A DNA stretch of 16,328 nt, from positions 1-16,328 of the forward strand of contig DGSY01000132.1 in the NCBI GenBank assembly GCA_002394125.1, in the 5' to 3' direction. The position numbers were made by a program, and so were the translations under genes. Below are positions 13,506 through 16,328 of the stretch, piece by piece. Position 1 is the stretch's first letter. Every line of letters begins with the position of its first letter. Under the pieces are notes generated by a model that had not been told where the DNA came from, did not search any database, and saw only the letters and a program-made list of their open reading frames with translations. This stretch comes from Ruminococcus sp. UBA4350 (lineage in GTDB: Bacteria > Bacillota > Clostridia > Oscillospirales > Ruminococcaceae).

Positions 13506-15442
13506 TGTACCGCATAACGATCACACAAAACGGCAGCACTTCGCTGCTGCATACCGATGCACCGGAGCTTCCGAAGATCGCGGCGGGCAGTCTCAAGGAA
13601 TATGTCGGGACGGTCCCTGTCCTGAATCTGCGGCTGCTGCCGGAGCATCCGTGCTATGAGAATCTCACCGAGCGCGTGACGGAGATCACTGTTACGAATA
13701 CGGCGACCGGAGAAGCGGAATTCGAGGGCTATCTGCTGAAATCGCCGGAGAGCATGACCGGCAAGGGGACACTACAAAAGGATCTCACCTTCGAGGGCTT
13801 TCTCGGCTATCTGAATGACAGCGTGCAGGAATACCATACATACACCGATCAGGATGCGCTGCCGGCGCAGTTTCTGACGGCGCTGCTGGAATACCACAAT
13901 GCCGTGACCGAGGAGCGCAAGCATATCTATCTCGGAATGGTGAACGCCGGACAGGGCGGCAGCAAGACCACGGCCTACCGCTCGACACTCGCGGAGATTA
14001 AGGAGAATCTCGTCGGGCGGTTCGGCGGAGAGCTGCGCGTCCGGCGCGGCAATGACGGCAGGCTGTATCTCGATTATCTCACCGCTGCGCAGAACGGCAG
14101 CACATCCGATACGGTCATCATGCTCGGCCACAATCTGAAATCGCTGAGCATCGAAAGCGATACCGCGAATATCATCACGCGCCTGATGCCGCTCGGCGCA
14201 CAGCTCGGCACGGTCAATCCCGCGACCGGACAGCAGTCCGCAGAGCGCCTGACAATCACCGGTGCTGTCGATCCCGATGACGGCCACACCTACACCGTAC
14301 CGTATATCGACGATCCCGCCGCGATCGCAAAATACGGCGTGATTGTCGGCACGGCAGAGTTTGACGATATCACAGTCAAAGAGAATCTGGTCGCCCGCGG
14401 CAAGGCGTATCTCGCAGAGAACAACCGTGTCCGGAAGCACTATGCCGCATCCGTGCTGGATATCTCCGGCAAGGGGCGGATCCGCTGCGGCGATACCTAC
14501 CGCTTCCGGCATCCGGGTCTTGGTCTGGACGAAAACCTCCGGCTGCTTGGCCGCACGGTCGATCTGCTGAAGCCGTGGACGCCGCAGGTCGAGATCGGCG
14601 ACAAGACCGCGAAGATCACGAGCGTCGCCGCAAAGACGCAGCACATGATCGACTATGAGTTGCCGCAGCAGCTTTCGCAGGTTGTTGTCACGGCAAAGAA
14701 TATTGCGACAAGTCTGATCGAAGCGGCCACGACCGGCTATGTCGTGATCCGCCCGAATGAGATCCTGATTATGGATACGGACGACATCGAAACAGCACAT
14801 TCCGTCTGGCGGATGAACAGCGGCGGCATCGGTTACAGCAGCACCGGCTATCACGGCACCTACGGCACGGCGATTACAATGAACGGTCAGATCGTTGCAG
14901 ATTTTATCGCGGCTGGCACGATGTTCGCTGACCGCATCCGCGGGGGAACACTGGCCGTCGGCGGTGCGGACGGGCAGAACGGTGTCATTCAGGTGCTGGA
15001 CGACAACGGCACGGAGATCTGCCGCCTTGACAAAAACGGCGCCAGCATTTTCGGTTCGATGTATACGCGCAATTCCGGAGGATATTGGCTGCGCATGGAA
15101 AACGGTGCTATTAAAGGCGGAAATGGCAGCGATACCTATACGCAAATGGACGCGACCGCCACTGTGACTGATCTGATCGACGGTGCGTATTATACGTTTC
15201 ACGGTCTTGCCGTTCATGCCGATGCAGTCACATTTGAGAACTGCCGGCATATCGGCGTCAATAATCGCATGGGTATGAGCGGTTCAATTTCATTAACTTA
15301 TCATACACAAACGCTGGAGAATGTTGCAGTGCTCGGCAGTGACGGCGAAACGCTTGAGTATGTGGATCTGACATACGTCAGTTCTGTAGAGCTGTCCCCG
15401 TACAGTACGGTCGATGTAGAAAAAGGACTGGTAGTCGTATGA
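13505..15442 (+). CDS. tail hub / tail-associated protein (Tal-like, phage minor structural protein)
   Basis: This 645-residue protein starts at the ATG at 13505, about nine bases after GGGAGGG (the in-frame ATG at 13496 touches that site and is unlikely). The N-terminal ~370 residues have the gp27-like hub pattern: MYRITITQNG, strands and the EYHTYTDQDALPAQFLTALLEY region, LRVRRGNDGRLYLDYL, and LSIESDTANIITRLMPLG, as in phage minor structural proteins. A linker helix follows, then SVWRMNSGGIGYSSTGYHGT (about 437-456) and the MNGQIVADFIAAGTM stretch common in these proteins. The last ~110 residues (from about 533) are beta-rich and lower in GC, possibly a receptor-contact domain. No peptidase or lysozyme motif was seen. 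The stop overlaps the next ATG by four bases. Confidence 0.83.
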   Translation: MYRITITQNGSTSLLHTDAPELPKIAAGSLKEYVGTVPVLNLRLLPEHPCYENLTERVTEITVTNTATGEAEFEGYLLKSPESMTGKGTLQKDLTFEGFLGYLNDSVQEYHTYTDQDALPAQFLTALLEYHNAVTEERKHIYLGMVNAGQGGSKTTAYRSTLAEIKENLVGRFGGELRVRRGNDGRLYLDYLTAAQNGSTSDTVIMLGHNLKSLSIESDTANIITRLMPLGAQLGTVNPATGQQSAERLTITGAVDPDDGHTYTVPYIDDPAAIAKYGVIVGTAEFDDITVKENLVARGKAYLAENNRVRKHYAASVLDISGKGRIRCGDTYRFRHPGLGLDENLRLLGRTVDLLKPWTPQVEIGDKTAKITSVAAKTQHMIDYELPQQLSQVVVTAKNIATSLIEAATTGYVVIRPNEILIMDTDDIETAHSVWRMNSGGIGYSSTGYHGTYGTAITMNGQIVADFIAAGTMFADRIRGGTLAVGGADGQNGVIQVLDDNGTEICRLDKNGASIFGSMYTRNSGGYWLRMENGAIKGGNGSDTYTQMDATATVTDLIDGAYYTFHGLAVHADAVTFENCRHIGVNNRMGMSGSISLTYHTQTLENVAVLGSDGETLEYVDLTYVSSVELSPYSTVDVEKGLVVV

Positions 15443-15915
15443 GTATGACAATCACAGTGCAGAACCGCATCGCCCGCGTGACCGGTACGCCGGAGATCAT
15501 CTGCGGCAACAGCGGATATATGATCGCATTTTCGTTCGATGACGAGTGGAATGATTACGTGCAGAAAACAGCGCAGTTCCGGTATATCCGCGACGGGAAA
15601 GCCGTGACCGAAACGGTTGATTTTTCAGGCAGCTTCTGCGCGGTGCCGGTGCTGCACGATGTTGACTTTGTGGAGATCGGCGTGACCGCCGGCGATATCC
15701 GGACAGCAGCGCCCGCACGGATTCCCTGCATCCGCTGTATCACGGATATACCGTCATCGGCAAACAAATGGCCGCGGGATGTTTACAATGAGCTCATGGA
15801 ACGGCTGCGGCAGGCATATCATCCGCCGAAAGAGTCGAAATTCTGGTACATCGTGACCGCAGAGGGCGACTATGTTGTCACAGCGGACGGCGCGTTTGTT
15901 ATTGCAAAGGAGTGA
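15439..15915 (+). CDS. small beta-rich baseplate-like protein, unknown function
   Basis: A 158-residue protein. The first 100 residues are beta-rich: TITVQNRIARVTG, IICGNSGYMIAFSFDDEWNDY, an FRYIRDGKAV strand pair, then DFVEIGVTAGDIRTAAPARI. The pattern resembles small Ig-like proteins found beside tail fibres in phages of Clostridia and may correspond to a BppU-like N-terminal domain. A helix with KWPRDVYNELMERLRQA follows. The C-terminus has three short related strands (YIVTAEGDY, VVTADGAF, VIAKE). It starts at the ATG overlapping the Tal stop (AAAAAGGA upstream); an ATG six bases later is possible. I cannot name its function; a baseplate or fibre-attachment role is inferred from location. 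Confidence 0.65.
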   Translation: MSMTITVQNRIARVTGTPEIICGNSGYMIAFSFDDEWNDYVQKTAQFRYIRDGKAVTETVDFSGSFCAVPVLHDVDFVEIGVTAGDIRTAAPARIPCIRCITDIPSSANKWPRDVYNELMERLRQAYHPPKESKFWYIVTAEGDYVVTADGAFVIAKE

Positions 15916-15919
15916 TTTT

Positions 15920-16328
15920 ATGGTAATGGTATCGGAAGATGAAAAATTCAATCCTGCGTCCGCGACGCGGGAAATGTTTACGCAGGCAATCAACCGGGCG
16001 CTGAATGACATGACCGATGCGCAGATCGAATCGCTTGTGCAGAGTGCAGTCGGAACGGAAATGTCACAGCGTCAGATGGCCGACCTGAATCTGCAAACCG
16101 CGATCGAATCGTCGGTCTCGGCGATCCGTAGCGAGATGACGCAGAAGGCAAGCACCTCTGATGTGACGGCGGCAGTCGCCGATGAAGCTGCCGCACGGCA
16201 GGCGGCGGACACAACAGTCTACAATGACGCCGCAGAGCTTGTGACGGATGAGACCGCAGCGCGGCAGAGTGCGGATGCAGAGCTGCACGATGCAGTCGGA
16301 GCAGTCGCGGCGCTGGGGGCGAAGAATT
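15920..16328 (+). CDS. tail fibre / receptor-binding protein, N-terminal part (runs off window)
   Basis: The reading frame starts with ATG at 15920, preceded by AAAGGAGTGA six bases away, and stays open to the window end (136 codons visible, no stop). The sequence begins MVMVSEDEKFNPASATREM. It continues with helical segments and then two related alanine-rich pieces (DEAAARQAAD and DETAARQSAD). These short repeats suggest a trimeric coiled-coil stalk as in tail fibres, and the last visible residues (ALGAKN) lie where a carbohydrate-binding or receptor domain often begins. The function is inferred from position after the baseplate genes and repeated DE(A/T)AARQ(A/S)AD pattern. It may be longer than any other fibre gene here; only its start is seen. 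Confidence 0.75.
   Translation, partial: MVMVSEDEKFNPASATREMFTQAINRALNDMTDAQIESLVQSAVGTEMSQRQMADLNLQTAIESSVSAIRSEMTQKASTSDVTAAVADEAAARQAADTTVYNDAAELVTDETAARQSADAELHDAVGAVAALGAKN

Noticed and set aside
13772..15250. Minus-strand frame of 492 codons opposite the Tal gene
   Set aside because: Same mirror effect of high GC coding; no start signals, and amino acid content is atypical (I, R, C rich).

Overview
The window is the left part of a tailed-phage (siphovirus) structural module. It is either a prophage in a low-to-medium-GC Gram-positive host or a free phage genome. Strong AGGAGG-type ribosome sites, TTG/GTG starts, tightly overlapping genes and HK97-type head proteins with TP901/SPP1-style tail proteins all point to a phage of Bacillota. 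The sequence style (GC-rich coding DNA and the flavour of the tail proteins) suggests Clostridia, perhaps Ruminococcus or a relative. That host call is inference from protein style, not from any host gene in the window.

Layout. Bases 1-400 form an AT-rich control region. A 44-residue membrane protein gene points left from a perfect consensus sigma-70-type promoter. A second promoter (extended -10) points right and is followed about 45 bases later by an intrinsic terminator. Three copies of a TTTGTGCA-type motif lie in and between the two promoters, and a fourth exact core lies in front of terS. From 408 onward everything runs rightward: HNH endonuclease, a 90-base intergenic segment that may hold cos/pac, terminase small and large subunits, HK97 portal, prohead protease, major capsid protein, four neck/connector proteins, tail tube, two tail-assembly chaperone frames joined by a -1 frameshift signal, a 1284-residue tape measure, distal tail protein, tail hub/Tal protein, a small beta-rich baseplate-like protein, and the start of a coiled-coil tail fibre that runs off the end of the window.

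How it works together. HNH plus TerS/TerL cut and pump DNA through the portal. Protease and capsid (with its own N-terminal scaffold) build the head, and the connectors close it. The chaperones and tape measure set tail length while tube protein polymerises, and Dit, Tal and the distal genes make the host-binding tip. Most junctions overlap by 1-23 bases or sit within 20 bases of each other, so translation is probably coupled and one late transcript probably serves the module.

Most notable: (i) a textbook -1 programmed frameshift site (A AAA AAC, 8-base spacer, 12-bp stem with one bulge) between the chaperone frames; (ii) four exact-length 77-residue coiled-coil repeats and four exact-length 44-residue hydrophobic repeats in the tape measure; (iii) the promoter/repeat/terminator cluster at the left end, which looks like a late-gene switch; (iv) a roughly 48-residue inserted domain in the major capsid protein; (v) a compositionally distinct C-terminus of the Tal protein. 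No integrase, repressor, lysis gene, tRNA, IS element or CRISPR array was seen.
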